From Roseinatronobacter alkalisoli (lineage in GTDB: Bacteria; Pseudomonadota; Alphaproteobacteria; Rhodobacterales; Rhodobacteraceae), in assembly GCF_028745735.1 (NCBI RefSeq), contig NZ_JAQZSM010000006.1, positions 62,001 through 126,000 on the forward strand: a stretch of 64,000 nt of DNA, read 5' to 3'. Shown here in pieces: positions 55,376-64,000 of this stretch (its first letter is position 1; each line of letters starts with the position of its first letter). The position numbers were made by a program, and so were the translations under genes. Below the pieces are notes generated by a model that had not been told where the DNA came from, did not search any database, and worked only from the letters and a program-made list of their open reading frames with translations.

Positions 55376-56116
55376 ATGTCTGATCCCACCATCCTTCTGG
55401 TTTTCCTGGCTGCGGCCATCACCGCAATAGCAACCGGGCTTGGCGCGCTGCCGCTGGCCGCGATGCGCAATGTCACGCCGCGCGCGCTGTCCTATGGGAA
55501 TGCCGCGGCGGCGGGGCTGATGCTGGCGGCCACTTTCAGCCTGATCGGCGAAGGTTTCGCATTCTCCGGTCTGCGCACCTTGACAGGTGTGCTGCTGGGG
55601 CTGGGTGGCATATGGGTCGCCAAACGACTTCTGGCCGGGAATGACAGTGGCGACATTGCCAATGTGAACAAGGCCGACGGGCTGAAAATTCTGCTGATCA
55701 TGGGGGTGATGACCGTGCATTCCGCCGCCGAAGGTGTGGGAGTGGGCGTGGCCTATGGCAGCGGGCGGGAACTTGGCGATTTCATCACCATCGCCATTGC
55801 GCTGCATAACGTGCCCGAAGGGCTGGCGATCGCGCTGATCATGGTGCCACGCGGGGCAAGCGTGCGCAAAGCGGCGTGGTGGGCAATTCTGTCATCGGCG
55901 CCGCAGCCCGTCCTGGCGGTCCCGGCCTTCCTTTTCGTGCTGAGTTTTGCGCCGTTTCTGCCCATAGGGCTGGGACTGGCCGCAGGCGCAATGCTGTGGA
56001 TGATTTTTTCCGAACTGCTGCCCGAAGCGCGCGACGGCGTGGACCCCGCGACAACTGGTGTGATTGTGACCCTTTCCTTCGCGCTGATGATGGGTCTGAC
56101 ACTGGTTATTGGCTAA
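55376..56116 (+). CDS. ZIP-family divalent metal transporter
   Basis: The 246-residue protein has eight membrane helices and the two ZIP metal motifs MTVHSAAEGVGVGVAYG and ALHNVPEGLAIALIMVP (helices 4 and 5). It imports a divalent metal, with zinc, iron or manganese possible. The Irr-like box points to iron-linked control. The ribosome site is weak. The M48 gene follows after 41 bases. Confidence 0.92.
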   Translation: MSDPTILLVFLAAAITAIATGLGALPLAAMRNVTPRALSYGNAAAAGLMLAATFSLIGEGFAFSGLRTLTGVLLGLGGIWVAKRLLAGNDSGDIANVNKADGLKILLIMGVMTVHSAAEGVGVGVAYGSGRELGDFITIAIALHNVPEGLAIALIMVPRGASVRKAAWWAILSSAPQPVLAVPAFLFVLSFAPFLPIGLGLAAGAMLWMIFSELLPEARDGVDPATTGVIVTLSFALMMGLTLVIG

Positions 56117-56157
56117 GCACCATTGCCCCGCCGCCCGCCCTGCCCCATATTCCGCAT

Positions 56158-56850
56158 ATGTTGAAACTTACCCCCATTCTGATCCTGCTGCTCTATGGGC
56201 TGGCGATGTACTGGTTTTCGGCCTGGCGTACCAAGCAGGAACTGGATGCCAGATCCACACCGCTGGCCGATGCACGCCTGAAACAGCTGACTGACAGTTT
56301 CGCAAAAGCAGTGGGTGTTGAACGGATCAAGGTGCATATCTATGAAATCGACCCGGTCAACGGGCTCGCTGCCCCTGACGGGCGCATCTTCATCACGCGC
56401 GGGTTTTACAACAAGTACCGACAAGGCGAAGTTACTGCGGAAGAAATGGCAAGCGTCATTGCGCATGAACTGGGACATGTCGCCCTTGGCCATTCCCGCA
56501 AGCGCATGATCGATTTTTCAGGAACAAACGCCGTGCGTATTGCGCTGGCGACAGTGTTTAACCGGTTCCTGCCGGGGCTGGGCGTGATCATTGCGAATTT
56601 TCTGGTCTCTGTGCTGGCCGCGAAATTAAGCCGCAATGATGAATATGAAGCCGACGCCTATGCATCCGCGCTGCTGGTAAAGTCCGGAATCGGCACTGCG
56701 CCGCAAAAGAACCTGTTCAGGAAGCTGGAAACCCTGACCGGCATGGGCGGCGGCATGCCCGCTTGGCTGATGAGCCACCCCAAGACTGCCGAACGCATTC
56801 GCGCGATCGAGGAAAATGAAGCGCGCTGGAAAATCGCGCCTGAAAGCTGA
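56158..56850 (+). CDS. M48 family metalloprotease
   Basis: The ATG at 56158 gives 230 residues. It has an N-terminal membrane anchor (LTPILILLLYGLAMYWFSAW), the zinc motif HELGH at 103-107 and a later ligand Glu in NDEYEADAYA, and a hydrophobic segment between (about 125-150). It resembles HtpX/Ste24-type proteases, here small. It may degrade membrane proteins. It follows the ZIP gene on the same strand. Confidence 0.93.
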   Translation: MLKLTPILILLLYGLAMYWFSAWRTKQELDARSTPLADARLKQLTDSFAKAVGVERIKVHIYEIDPVNGLAAPDGRIFITRGFYNKYRQGEVTAEEMASVIAHELGHVALGHSRKRMIDFSGTNAVRIALATVFNRFLPGLGVIIANFLVSVLAAKLSRNDEYEADAYASALLVKSGIGTAPQKNLFRKLETLTGMGGGMPAWLMSHPKTAERIRAIEENEARWKIAPES

Positions 56851-56884
56851 CCCCTGGAAAACCTTGAAAAGGGGAGCGCGCCTT

Positions 56885-56901
56885 GCCCCCATTGAGGGGG
56901 C
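56885..56901. terminator. GC hairpin between convergent M48 and edd genes
   Basis: GCCCCC-ATTGA-GGGGGC is a perfect stem-loop without a T run. It lies between two converging genes, so it may aid termination; without the U tract this is weak. Confidence 0.35.
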
Positions 56902-56970
56902 GGCGGCGCGCGGCGGGACTTGCGCCCTTCGGCCCAGCCAGAAGCGACCCGCCCCGGATGCCGCGTTTCG

Positions 56971-58776
56971 TCAAACGACGACGGCGGCCCCTTCCGTCGA
57001 ATCGCCCACCGCCTGCCGGAATGCGGCGAACATTTCCCGCCCCAGCCCGAATTCATTCGCGGACAGGTCAACCGTGACCGGCGTGCGCGCGTCAAATCCC
57101 TCCTCCAGGACATCCAGACGCCCTGCAACAGCGTCAAGGCGCACCATGTCCCCGTCCTGAATGCGGGCCAGCGGGCCGCCCTTGGCCGCTTCGGGCGCGA
57201 CATGAATCGCTGCCGGAACCTTGCCGCTTGCCCCCGACATGCGCCCATCCGTGACCAATGCCATTTTCAGTCCGCGATCCTGCAGCACCGCCAGAATCGG
57301 TGTCAGCGAATGCAGTTCCGGCATGCCATTGGCCGCTGGTCCCTGAAACCGGACCACGACCACAGTGTCTTCGGTGAATTCACCCGCCTGAAACGCCGCC
57401 TTGACGTCCGCCTGTTCCCGGAACACGCGCGCACGCGCCTGAATTACATGGCGTGACGGGTCCACTGCGGAGGTCTTGATCACCCCCTGCCCCAGATTGC
57501 CCGTCAGTTGTTTCAACCCGCCGGATTTCTGGAATGCGTCGCCAGCCGGACGCAGAATCCGGTCATTCAGCGTATGCCCCGCGCCGTCTTCCCAGACCAG
57601 GGTGCCATCACGCAGCTTCGGTTCCTGCGCATAGCGCGCCAGCCCATCACCCGCGATGGTGCAGACATCATCATGCAGCAAGCCCGCATCCAGCAATTCG
57701 CCGATCATGAAACCAAGGCCGCCAGCGGCATGGAAATGGTTCACATCGGCCAGACCATTTGGATAGACCTTGGCCATAAGTGGCACGATGTCGGAAATAT
57801 CAGCAAAATCCTGCAAGGTCAGTTCAATCCCTGCCGCACGCGCCATGGCCGGCAAATGCAGCACCAGATTGGTTGACCCGCCCGTGGCCATCAGCCCGAC
57901 GATACCATTGACGAAGGCCCGTTCATCCAGCACCTGACCGGCAGGGCGATAATCGTTGCCAAGCGCAGTGATGGCCAGCGCGCGTTCAGTTGCAGCAACC
58001 GTCAGCGCATCGCGCAGCGGCGTGCCCGGATTGACGAAACTGGTTCCCGGCATATGCAGACCCATGAATTCCATCAGCATCTGGTTGGTGTTGGCCGTGC
58101 CGTAAAAGGTGCAGGTGCCCGGACCGTGATAGCTGGCCATTTCGGCCTGCATCAGTTCATCGCGCCCGATTTCGCCTTGCGCGAATTTCTGGCGGACTTT
58201 CGCCTTCTCATCATTCGGCAGGCCGCTGGTCATGGGACCGGCCGGAATAAACACGGATGGCACATGACCAAATGTCGCTGCCGCAATGATAAGCCCTGGT
58301 ACAATCTTGTCGCAGACCCCAAGCCAGACAGCGGCATCAAAACAGTTATGCGACATGGCAACCCCCGCCGACAGGGCAATCACATCGCGCGAAAACAGCG
58401 ACAGTTCCATGCCGGGCTGGCCTTGGGTAACCCCGTCGCACATGGCAGGCACACCGCCAGCAACCTGCGCAGTTCCGCCTGCCGCGCGTGCGGCGCTGCG
58501 GATGATGTCAGGATAGGTCTGAAACGGCTGATGCGCCGACAGCATGTCGTTATACGCGGTGACAATCCCCAGATTGGGCGCGCGCCCTTCTGCCAGACTG
58601 GCTTTGTCCGCGTCCATGGCCGCATAGGCATGGGCCTGATTGCCGCAAGCCAGATGCGCACGCACGGGGCCGGATTCGGCAGCGGCGCGCATTCTGTCCA
58701 TATATTTCGCCCTGCGCGCAGCCGAGCGGTTGCGAATTCTGTCCGTGACGGCTTCAATCCCGGAATTGATTGGCAT
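56971..58776 (-). CDS. edd: Phosphogluconate dehydratase (Entner-Doudoroff)
   Basis: The 601-residue member of the IlvD/Edd family contains the Fe-S cysteine segments [34 protein letters not shown] and [20 protein letters not shown], and the [16 protein letters not shown] end. It converts 6-phosphogluconate to KDPG. The aldolase gene eda, usually adjacent, is not in the window. A LacI-type operator lies 67 bases upstream. Confidence 0.96.
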   Translation of the reverse strand: MPINSGIEAVTDRIRNRSAARRAKYMDRMRAAAESGPVRAHLACGNQAHAYAAMDADKASLAEGRAPNLGIVTAYNDMLSAHQPFQTYPDIIRSAARAAGGTAQVAGGVPAMCDGVTQGQPGMELSLFSRDVIALSAGVAMSHNCFDAAVWLGVCDKIVPGLIIAAATFGHVPSVFIPAGPMTSGLPNDEKAKVRQKFAQGEIGRDELMQAEMASYHGPGTCTFYGTANTNQMLMEFMGLHMPGTSFVNPGTPLRDALTVAATERALAITALGNDYRPAGQVLDERAFVNGIVGLMATGGSTNLVLHLPAMARAAGIELTLQDFADISDIVPLMAKVYPNGLADVNHFHAAGGLGFMIGELLDAGLLHDDVCTIAGDGLARYAQEPKLRDGTLVWEDGAGHTLNDRILRPAGDAFQKSGGLKQLTGNLGQGVIKTSAVDPSRHVIQARARVFREQADVKAAFQAGEFTEDTVVVVRFQGPAANGMPELHSLTPILAVLQDRGLKMALVTDGRMSGASGKVPAAIHVAPEAAKGGPLARIQDGDMVRLDAVAGRLDVLEEGFDARTPVTVDLSANEFGLGREMFAAFRQAVGDSTEGAAVVV

Positions 58777-58842
58777 GATCCCTCCGATAGGCTGGCGCGA
58801 AACGCGCGGGCAAAAGTTCAGCGTCTTGCCTTCATATAGACA

Positions 58843-58854
58843 GTTAGCGCTAAC
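58843..58854. promoter_or_regulatory. LacI-family operator upstream of edd
   Basis: GTTAGCGCTAAC is a perfect 12-base palindrome with the central GCGC typical of LacI/GalR-type sites. It is 67 bases upstream of the edd ATG and probably controls its expression. Confidence 0.65.
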
Positions 58855-58980
58855 GTGGCAAGCATGCTCCGCAGGAATGCGTCTGCTGCATAGCGGGCTT
58901 TCCGAATTGTCCCTCGCAATGCTGCGGCGCAGCGTCTACCTTCGTCAACAAGAGACAAACACCATCGCAAGGCACACACA

Positions 58981-59157
58981 ATGGAAACGCTTCACAACGA
59001 GACACTGACAGTTCTGGATGTCACCCAACTGGAAAAAGAAGCGCGGCGCATGCGCGCGGCGTATATTCAGGCTGGCGTTCACAAGGCATGGACCGCTCTG
59101 GTCGCATATTTCGGCCATGCCGCAGGCGCACAGGACCACGGCGCCAGCAAGGCCTGA
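58981..59157 (+). CDS. Small 58-residue protein, RSP_7527-like
   Basis: ATG at 58981 reads METLHNETLTVLDVTQLEKE then ARRMRAAYIQAGVHKAW and ends in GASKA at 59157. The pattern of a short N-terminal strand and then an LEKEARRMRA helix recalls a small Rhodobacteraceae family (RSP_7527-type) of unknown function. A strong terminator follows 28 bases after the stop, supporting a real transcript. The assignment is from memory of the family pattern. Confidence 0.72.
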   Translation: METLHNETLTVLDVTQLEKEARRMRAAYIQAGVHKAWTALVAYFGHAAGAQDHGASKA

Positions 59158-59184
59158 GCACGCATCCGGAATACGACACGCTGA

Positions 59185-59214
59185 AAAAGGCGGGCCTGAT
59201 ATGGCCCGCCTTTT
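59185..59214 (+). terminator. Terminator of the small protein gene
   Basis: Perfect 12-base-pair stem AAAAGGCGGGCC/GGCCCGCCTTTT with a six-base loop, ending in TTTT. Confidence 0.9.
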
Positions 59215-59279
59215 CACATGAAAGCCCCGGCCCCCGGCGTAATCGGATCAGGCTGAGACGGCCTGTTGGCGGGTGGTTT

Positions 59280-59532
59280 GGCCTGAAGGGGACGTTGGGG
59301 CGCATTCCCGAGGCGCGGAGCAAAGGCCGCAGGGTTTGAAGGGACCGTCGCGCCAGTGGCGCGGCGAAAGCCCGGAAAACGCGCGATCGGCGGGCGGTCC
59401 CTTGACCCGCCGATTTCACTGATGTCACGTCAAGCTTATGAACTCAGGATTGTGACGCCTGCATAAAGTGAACGTCTCCGATGTGGGACCGGCAGTCCCC
59501 GGTCCACCGCTGACGTGGGCTTTGTGCATAGG
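59280..59532 (+). repeat. Full copy of the interspersed intergenic repeat
   Basis: This stretch has GGCCTGAAGGGGACGTTGGG, the 60-base identical core shared with 42032-42091, GCCTGCATAAAGTGAACG and GGGACCGGCAGTCCCCGG followed by CTGACGTGGGCTTTGTGCATA. It lies between the small-protein terminator and the convergent DUF606 gene. No protein reading frame in it is credible. Confidence 0.85.
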
Positions 59533-59605
59533 TCAGCGTCCCGTTCAGGCCGGAATTGACCGGCCCTACAATGCCATCAGGCGCGATCAGCAATCCAAAC
59601 CGGCT

Positions 59606-60061
59606 CTATGATGGCGGGCGTTGGGCCAGCACCACCCCCACTGCCATCAGCACAATGCCCGCAATGCGCGGCAGATCCAGCGGACGCAGCCGCGCCCCGA
59701 AAAGGCCGAACTGGTCAATCACGCAGATCGCAACAATCTGTCCCAGAAGCACGAACATCACCGCATTCCCTACCCCGAAACGCGGTGCCACCCAGGAAAT
59801 CGACAGCAAGTAGAACGCGATCAGAAGCCCCGCCAGAAACAGGTGCCTGGGCTGTGTCGGCAATGCGGCCAGGGCGTTGGTCTGGCCCAGAACCGCAGCA
59901 ACCCCCATCGCCGCAATACCCGCGATCAGGAACATCATCGCGCCCGCAATCGCGGGCGATCCGATGCGTGTACCAAGCTGGGCGTTCAAGGCCGCCAGAA
60001 CCGGCACGCCGATGCCTGCGGCCAGCATGATCACCGCATATTTTATCGTTTCCGGGGTCAT
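59606..60061 (-). CDS. DUF606-type DMT superfamily permease
   Basis: The 151-residue protein has five membrane helices (IKYAVIMLAAGIGVPVLAALN, AIAGAMMFLIAGIAAMGV, LFLAGLLIAFYLLSISWVAP and two more) and the conserved GTRIGSP and PRFGVGNAVMFVLLGQI segments of the DUF606 (YdcZ) family. Such half-size permeases probably act as dimers; the substrate is unknown. Confidence 0.87.
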   Translation of the reverse strand: MTPETIKYAVIMLAAGIGVPVLAALNAQLGTRIGSPAIAGAMMFLIAGIAAMGVAAVLGQTNALAALPTQPRHLFLAGLLIAFYLLSISWVAPRFGVGNAVMFVLLGQIVAICVIDQFGLFGARLRPLDLPRIAGIVLMAVGVVLAQRPPS

Positions 60062-60175
60062 TGATCAAACCTTTGCAATTTTCACTACCCTGCCAGCAGC
60101 GCCCCCGCCCTGCCAGTGGGAAAATGCGCATTCCGGCCCTTGCGGTGCCACTACACATGACCCAATACTGGCCGC

Positions 60176-61027
60176 ATGACAGGAACACTTCTTTCAATCG
60201 GCCACGGATACAGCGCGCAGGCGCTGGAGCCGCTGTTGCTGCCGCGCGGCTGGACCATCATCGGAACCACACGCAACGCCGACAAGGCCCATGCCATGGC
60301 CGCGCGCGGCGTAACACCGCTGATCTGGCCGGGAACCCCCTTGCCGCTGGCACAGGCCACGCATGTACTGACCTCCGTCGCGCCGCGACAGGATGACCCG
60401 GTACTGGCCGCGCATGGTGACCAGATTGCCAGCGCGACGCATCTGCGCTGGGTCGGATACCTGTCCACAATCGGAATCTATGGCGACCATCAGGGGGCGT
60501 GGGTTGACGAAGACACGGTCCCCAATGCGGTATCCGCACGCGCCCGGGCGCGTGTGAATGCGGAAACCGCGTGGCAGGATATCTGCGCCCGCGCGGGGGT
60601 CCGGCTGCATATCTTCCGGCTGGCGGGCATATACGGGCCGGGTCGTGGCCCTATAGCCAAACTCCGCGAAGGGCGCGCGCAGCGTGTCGTCAAACCCGGG
60701 CAATATTTTTCACGCATTCATCAGGCCGATATTGGTCAGGCGCTGGATCGCGCAATCCATTCCGACATAGGCAATCGCGTCTATAATCTTTGCGATGATC
60801 ACCCGGCCCCGCCGCAGGATGTGCTGGCCTGTGCCGCACGCCTTGCCGGAATGCCGGTCCCGCCCGAAATCCCCTTTGAGGATGCGGACCTGACGCCCAT
60901 GGCGCGCAGTTTCTATGCCGACAGCAAGCGTGTCCGCAATGACCGGATCAAGCGCGATCTGGGAGTTGAGTTGCTGTATCCGGATTACGAAAGCGGGTTG
61001 CGCGCGATTCTGGACGCAGAAGGCTGA
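60176..61027 (+). CDS. SDR-family NAD(P)-dependent epimerase/dehydratase-like protein
   Basis: The 283-residue protein has a Rossmann-like start (GTLLSIGHGYSAQAL, a variant of GxxGxxG) and segments YLSTIGIYGDH, FRLAGIYGPGRGPI and YNLCDDHPAPPQDV typical of the YeeZ-like extended SDR group. The catalytic YxxxK motif is not clear, so it may bind nucleotide-sugars or act as a regulator. The stop is 36 bases before truA. Confidence 0.83.
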   Translation: MTGTLLSIGHGYSAQALEPLLLPRGWTIIGTTRNADKAHAMAARGVTPLIWPGTPLPLAQATHVLTSVAPRQDDPVLAAHGDQIASATHLRWVGYLSTIGIYGDHQGAWVDEDTVPNAVSARARARVNAETAWQDICARAGVRLHIFRLAGIYGPGRGPIAKLREGRAQRVVKPGQYFSRIHQADIGQALDRAIHSDIGNRVYNLCDDHPAPPQDVLACAARLAGMPVPPEIPFEDADLTPMARSFYADSKRVRNDRIKRDLGVELLYPDYESGLRAILDAEG

Positions 61028-61063
61028 TTGCCAAACCGGCGCGCCCACGTTAATTGCGCGCTC

Positions 61064-61834
61064 ATGCCACGCTATGCCCTGAAAATCGAATATGATGGCC
61101 GGCCCTTTTGCGGCTGGCAACGTCAGGCAACCCTGCCATCCGTGCAGGGCGCAATCGAGGCTGCACTGGCCAAACTGGAACACGATCTGCCGTCCATCGG
61201 GGCAGCCGGGCGCACGGATACTGGCGTGCATGCCACTGCGCAGGTTGCCCATTGCGATATGCGCCGCGACTGGAACCCCTTTCGCCTGATGGAAGCGCTG
61301 AACCACCACCTGCGCCCGGCCCCTGTCGCCATTCTGGCCTGCGCGCAGGTTGATGAGGGGTTTCACGCGCGTTTTTCCGCCACTGAGCGGCGCTATCTGT
61401 TCCGCTTGCTGGCCCGGCGCGCGCCCCCCACATTCGCGGCGGGTCAGGTATGGCATATCCGCCACGCGCTGCAACTCGCGCCCATGCAACAGGCGGCGAC
61501 CCATCTGCTGGGCCTGCATGATTTCACCACGTTCCGCGCAAGCCAATGTCAGGCGGCATCGCCCTGCAAGACGCTGGATGCATTGGACATCACTTGCGAG
61601 GATCTGCCCGAAGGTCAGGAATTCCGGTTTTCCCTACGCGCACGGTCATTTCTGCACAATCAGGTGCGCAGCATCGTCGGCACACTCGAACGCGTGGGCG
61701 CGGGCGCATGGGCGCCGGAAGATGTAAAAACCGCACTGGACGCGCGCGACCGCACTGCGTGCGGCCCGGTCAGCCCGCCCGATGGGCTATATCTGACCGG
61801 TGTCGGCTATCCGTCCGATCCGTTTGCGGCCTGA
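61064..61834 (+). CDS. truA: tRNA pseudouridine synthase A
   Basis: The ATG at 61064 gives 256 residues: [20 protein letters not shown], the catalytic Asp in [16 protein letters not shown] and [17 protein letters not shown]. It modifies positions 38-40 of tRNA anticodon arms. A TTG at 61028 in frame would add residues unlike TruA. Confidence 0.96.
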   Translation: MPRYALKIEYDGRPFCGWQRQATLPSVQGAIEAALAKLEHDLPSIGAAGRTDTGVHATAQVAHCDMRRDWNPFRLMEALNHHLRPAPVAILACAQVDEGFHARFSATERRYLFRLLARRAPPTFAAGQVWHIRHALQLAPMQQAATHLLGLHDFTTFRASQCQAASPCKTLDALDITCEDLPEGQEFRFSLRARSFLHNQVRSIVGTLERVGAGAWAPEDVKTALDARDRTACGPVSPPDGLYLTGVGYPSDPFAA

Positions 61835-61883
61835 CCGCCGGGTCAACAGAATCTGTCACACACCACGGGTGCATGCCAGAAGT

Positions 61884-62177
61884 TCAGTCCGGGTTGACCT
61901 CTTCAACGATGACCAGATCCCGTTCAGCCGCGCCTTTGGCAAACCCAAGGGCTTCCTGATAGGCCGCTGAATGATAGCAGGCGACCGCGTCTTCCAACGA
62001 CGGAAACCGCGCGACAACGTTGCGCGCGCGATCGCGCCCTTCAAGCTGAACATAGCGCCCGCCCCGTGCGATAAATACGCCGCCATGCGCCGCAATCGCC
62101 CCTGTCGCCCGTTTGGCATATTCGCCATAGGCGTCAGGGTCCGTTACCTCAACATGTGCAATCCAAAGCGCGCTCAT
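61884..62177 (-). CDS. DUF1330 protein
   Basis: The 97-residue dimeric ferredoxin-like-fold protein starts [23 protein letters not shown] and contains [12 protein letters not shown] and [19 protein letters not shown]. The function is unknown. Its start overlaps the alaS stop by four bases, so the two are co-translated. Confidence 0.92.
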   Translation of the reverse strand: MSALWIAHVEVTDPDAYGEYAKRATGAIAAHGGVFIARGGRYVQLEGRDRARNVVARFPSLEDAVACYHSAAYQEALGFAKGAAERDLVIVEEVNPD

Positions 62178-64000
62178 ACGGATTCCTTTTCTATCAGGGA
62201 CAGGGCCGCGGCCAGGGCCGCATCGGCATTTGCAATATCAGCCCCGCCGCCCTGTGCCATATCCGGGCGACCACCTCCGCCCTTGCCGCCAAGCCCGGCC
62301 ACAACCGCGCGCACCAGCTCAACAGCGGAAAACCGGTCAGTCAGATCCGCTGTCACACCTGCCGCCACGGCTGGTTTACCTCCGGTATCGGCGATAAGGA
62401 TAACCGCTCCGGAGCCAAGTTTCTCTTTCATCGCGTCTATCAGTGGCGGCAGATCCTTGCCTGACACGCCGTCCATGACCTTGGCAATGACCTTGATACC
62501 TGCCACATCGCGCAGGTCATCCCCACCATCACCACTGCCACCCATTGCCACCTGGCGCTTCAATTGCGCGATCTCGTTCTGAAGCGCACGGCGTTCATCC
62601 AGCAGAGCGCGGACACGCCCGCCCACATCCTGCGCGGGGGCTTTCAGCAGGCCTGCAATATCCGACAGGCGGGCATCCTGCGCGCGCAGATATTCCAGTG
62701 CGGCTTGCCCGGTCAGCGCCTCGACACGGCGCACCCCGGCGGATGATGCTGCATCCCCCAGCAGGACAAACGCGCCGATATCGCCAGTGCGTGCAACATG
62801 GGTCCCGCCGCAAAGTTCCAGCGAATAGGTGTTGCCATCATGCCCCTTGCCCGAACCGGGCAGGTTGCCCATGGACACAACGCGCACTTCATCACCATAT
62901 TTTTCACCAAACAGCGCCTGCGCACCCAGCGCGCGCGCCTCATCGGGTGTCATGATGCGCGTTTCGACCGGGGTGTTCTGGCGGATGAAGCTATTCACCT
63001 CTGCCTCGATCTGCGCCAGATCATCTGCACTGATCGCGGCACCATGGCTGAAATCGAACCGCAGCCTGTCATGCGCATTCAGCGACCCTTTTTGCGCTAC
63101 ATGGTCGCCCAGCGCACGGCGCAGCGCTTCGTGCAACAAATGCGTGGCCGAATGGTTGGCGCGGATGGCGCTGCGGCGGGTATGGGACACTTCCAGCCTG
63201 ACCGGCTGGCCGGTCACGATTTCGCCTTCGGTCACATTCGCGAAATGGATGATAAGCCCGGCAGATTTGCGCGTGTCGGTCACTTCGGCCACACCGGTGC
63301 CCGACCGGATAAAACCACAATCGCCCACCTGCCCGCCGGATTCGGCGTAAAACGGGGTCTGATTGGTGATGATCTGCACAGTGCCGGTGGCGGAAGCTAC
63401 CTCTGCCCCGTCGGCGACCAGCGCAAGAACCTGGCCCTCTGCGGTTTCCATATCATCGCCCAGAAACTCTGCGGTGCCCAATCGATCCGCCAGATCGAAC
63501 CAGATCGTGGCATCCGCAGCTTCGCCAGATCCCGCCCAGCTGGCGCGCGCGCGGGCCTTCTGTTCCGCCATCGCGGCGTCAAATCCCGCGACATCCACGC
63601 TGCGACCGCGTTCGCGCAAGGCATCCTGCGTCAGATCCAGCGGAAACCCGAATGTGTCATACAGCTTGAACGCCGCTTCGCCTGTCAGCGCGGCCCCTTC
63701 GGGCAACCCTTCCAACTCGGCATCCAGAAGTTTCAGGCCGCGGTCAAGCGTCTGGCGGAAACGGGTTTCTTCAGCGCGCAGGGTTTCGGTGATCAGGGCC
63801 TGCGCATCGCGCAATTCAGTATAGTGGCCGCCCATCGCCGTGACCAGCACGGGCACAAGGCGGTGCATCACCGGATCTTGCGCGCCCAGCATATGGGCAT
63901 GGCGCATCGCGCGGCGCATGATCCGGCGCAGGACATAGCCGCGCCCATCATTGGCGGGCATCACCCCGTCAGCAATAAGAAATGAAACGGCGCGCAGATG
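62174..64000 (-). CDS. alaS: Alanine-tRNA ligase, 5' part outside the window
   Basis: The frame runs open to base 64000 ([19 protein letters not shown]), so about the C-terminal 608 residues of a roughly 880-residue enzyme are present. It contains [17 protein letters not shown], the editing-domain motifs [18 protein letters not shown] and [15 protein letters not shown] (zinc-binding His and Cys), and the C-Ala end [16 protein letters not shown]. It charges tRNA-Ala and hydrolyses misacylated tRNA. Confidence 0.98.
   Translation of the reverse strand, partial: HLRAVSFLIADGVMPANDGRGYVLRRIMRRAMRHAHMLGAQDPVMHRLVPVLVTAMGGHYTELRDAQALITETLRAEETRFRQTLDRGLKLLDAELEGLPEGAALTGEAAFKLYDTFGFPLDLTQDALRERGRSVDVAGFDAAMAEQKARARASWAGSGEAADATIWFDLADRLGTAEFLGDDMETAEGQVLALVADGAEVASATGTVQIITNQTPFYAESGGQVGDCGFIRSGTGVAEVTDTRKSAGLIIHFANVTEGEIVTGQPVRLEVSHTRRSAIRANHSATHLLHEALRRALGDHVAQKGSLNAHDRLRFDFSHGAAISADDLAQIEAEVNSFIRQNTPVETRIMTPDEARALGAQALFGEKYGDEVRVVSMGNLPGSGKGHDGNTYSLELCGGTHVARTGDIGAFVLLGDAASSAGVRRVEALTGQAALEYLRAQDARLSDIAGLLKAPAQDVGGRVRALLDERRALQNEIAQLKRQVAMGGSGDGGDDLRDVAGIKVIAKVMDGVSGKDLPPLIDAMKEKLGSGAVILIADTGGKPAVAAGVTADLTDRFSAVELVRAVVAGLGGKGGGGRPDMAQGGGADIANADAALAAALSLIEKESV

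Noticed and set aside
59021-59428. 135-residue minus-strand frame in the repeat at 59280-59532, also seen in part at 41952-42185
   Set aside because: The shared Ala/Pro/Arg/Leu-rich peptide (SFAAPLARRSLQTLRPLLRA) comes from the nucleotide repeat, and the frame breaks in other copies.

Overview
The window is a gene-dense chromosomal segment (GC-rich, codons ending mostly in G/C) from an alphaproteobacterium, almost certainly of the Rhodobacterales/Rhodobacteraceae. The pointers are a separate F0 operon in the order I-a-c-b'-b with split b and b' subunits, a PopZ-like (DUF2497-type) protein, a class II AroA, a type I glnA behind glnB, a 58-residue protein that looks like the small RSP_7527-type family, and intergenic repeats typical of this group. 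Genus cannot be fixed from the sequence. I see no tRNA, rRNA, CRISPR array, transposase or prophage gene. The segment looks like core chromosome, with interest concentrated in regulation and in a few clusters.

Layout. 1-6.2 kb: 3' part of dabA (inorganic carbon uptake), an aminopeptidase P, a DUF427 protein, a D-lactate dehydrogenase-like flavoprotein and a YcgN cysteine-cluster protein. 6.5-12.5 kb: PopZ-like protein, LuxR-type regulator, a P2-type cation ATPase and an unknown anchored protein. 12.5-20 kb: radC, dnaJ, dnaK with a sigma-32-like promoter, a divergent bacterial eRF1-like (baeRF) protein and an M3 oligopeptidase. 20-27.2 kb: a dimethylglycine/sarcosine dehydrogenase-like enzyme, panC-panB, an AraC/Ogt fusion, an OmpA lipoprotein and a FadR-type regulator. 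27.6-30.2 kb: F0 ATP synthase operon. 30.9-34.9 kb: complete Anbu cluster (Anbu proteasome-like peptidase, transglutaminase, alpha-E protein, ATP-grasp). 35-38.6 kb: TAXI-type TRAP transporter with a DUF1850 protein. 38.7-45.9 kb: LysE/Lrp pair, ParA, aroA, glnB-glnA, nnrE-nnrD fusion. 46-53.1 kb: cobalamin region with two B12 riboswitches on opposite strands (one before bluB-cobC, one before a B12-type ABC transporter operon that begins with unannotated small genes), plus cobQ. 53.2-56.9 kb: a COG0523 GTPase behind a Zur-like box, an HNH endonuclease, a ZIP transporter behind an Irr-like box, and an M48 protease. 57-64 kb: edd with a LacI-type operator, a small protein, a DUF606 permease, an SDR protein, truA, DUF1330 and the 3' two thirds of alaS.

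How it fits together. Three metal/cofactor regulatory signals (B12 riboswitches, a Zur-like box and an Irr-like box) lie within about 10 kb. They suggest a metal and cofactor homeostasis neighbourhood: B12 lower-ligand synthesis, side-chain assembly and import, zinc allocation by a COG0523 protein, and divalent-metal import by ZIP. The least understood systems are the Anbu cluster and the two small genes between the second riboswitch and the B12 transporter. A family of related intergenic repeats (at least four substantial copies, two of them sharing a 60-nt identical core) fills most of the longer gaps, and a separate 29-bp perfect inverted repeat lies between cobQ and the transporter permease.
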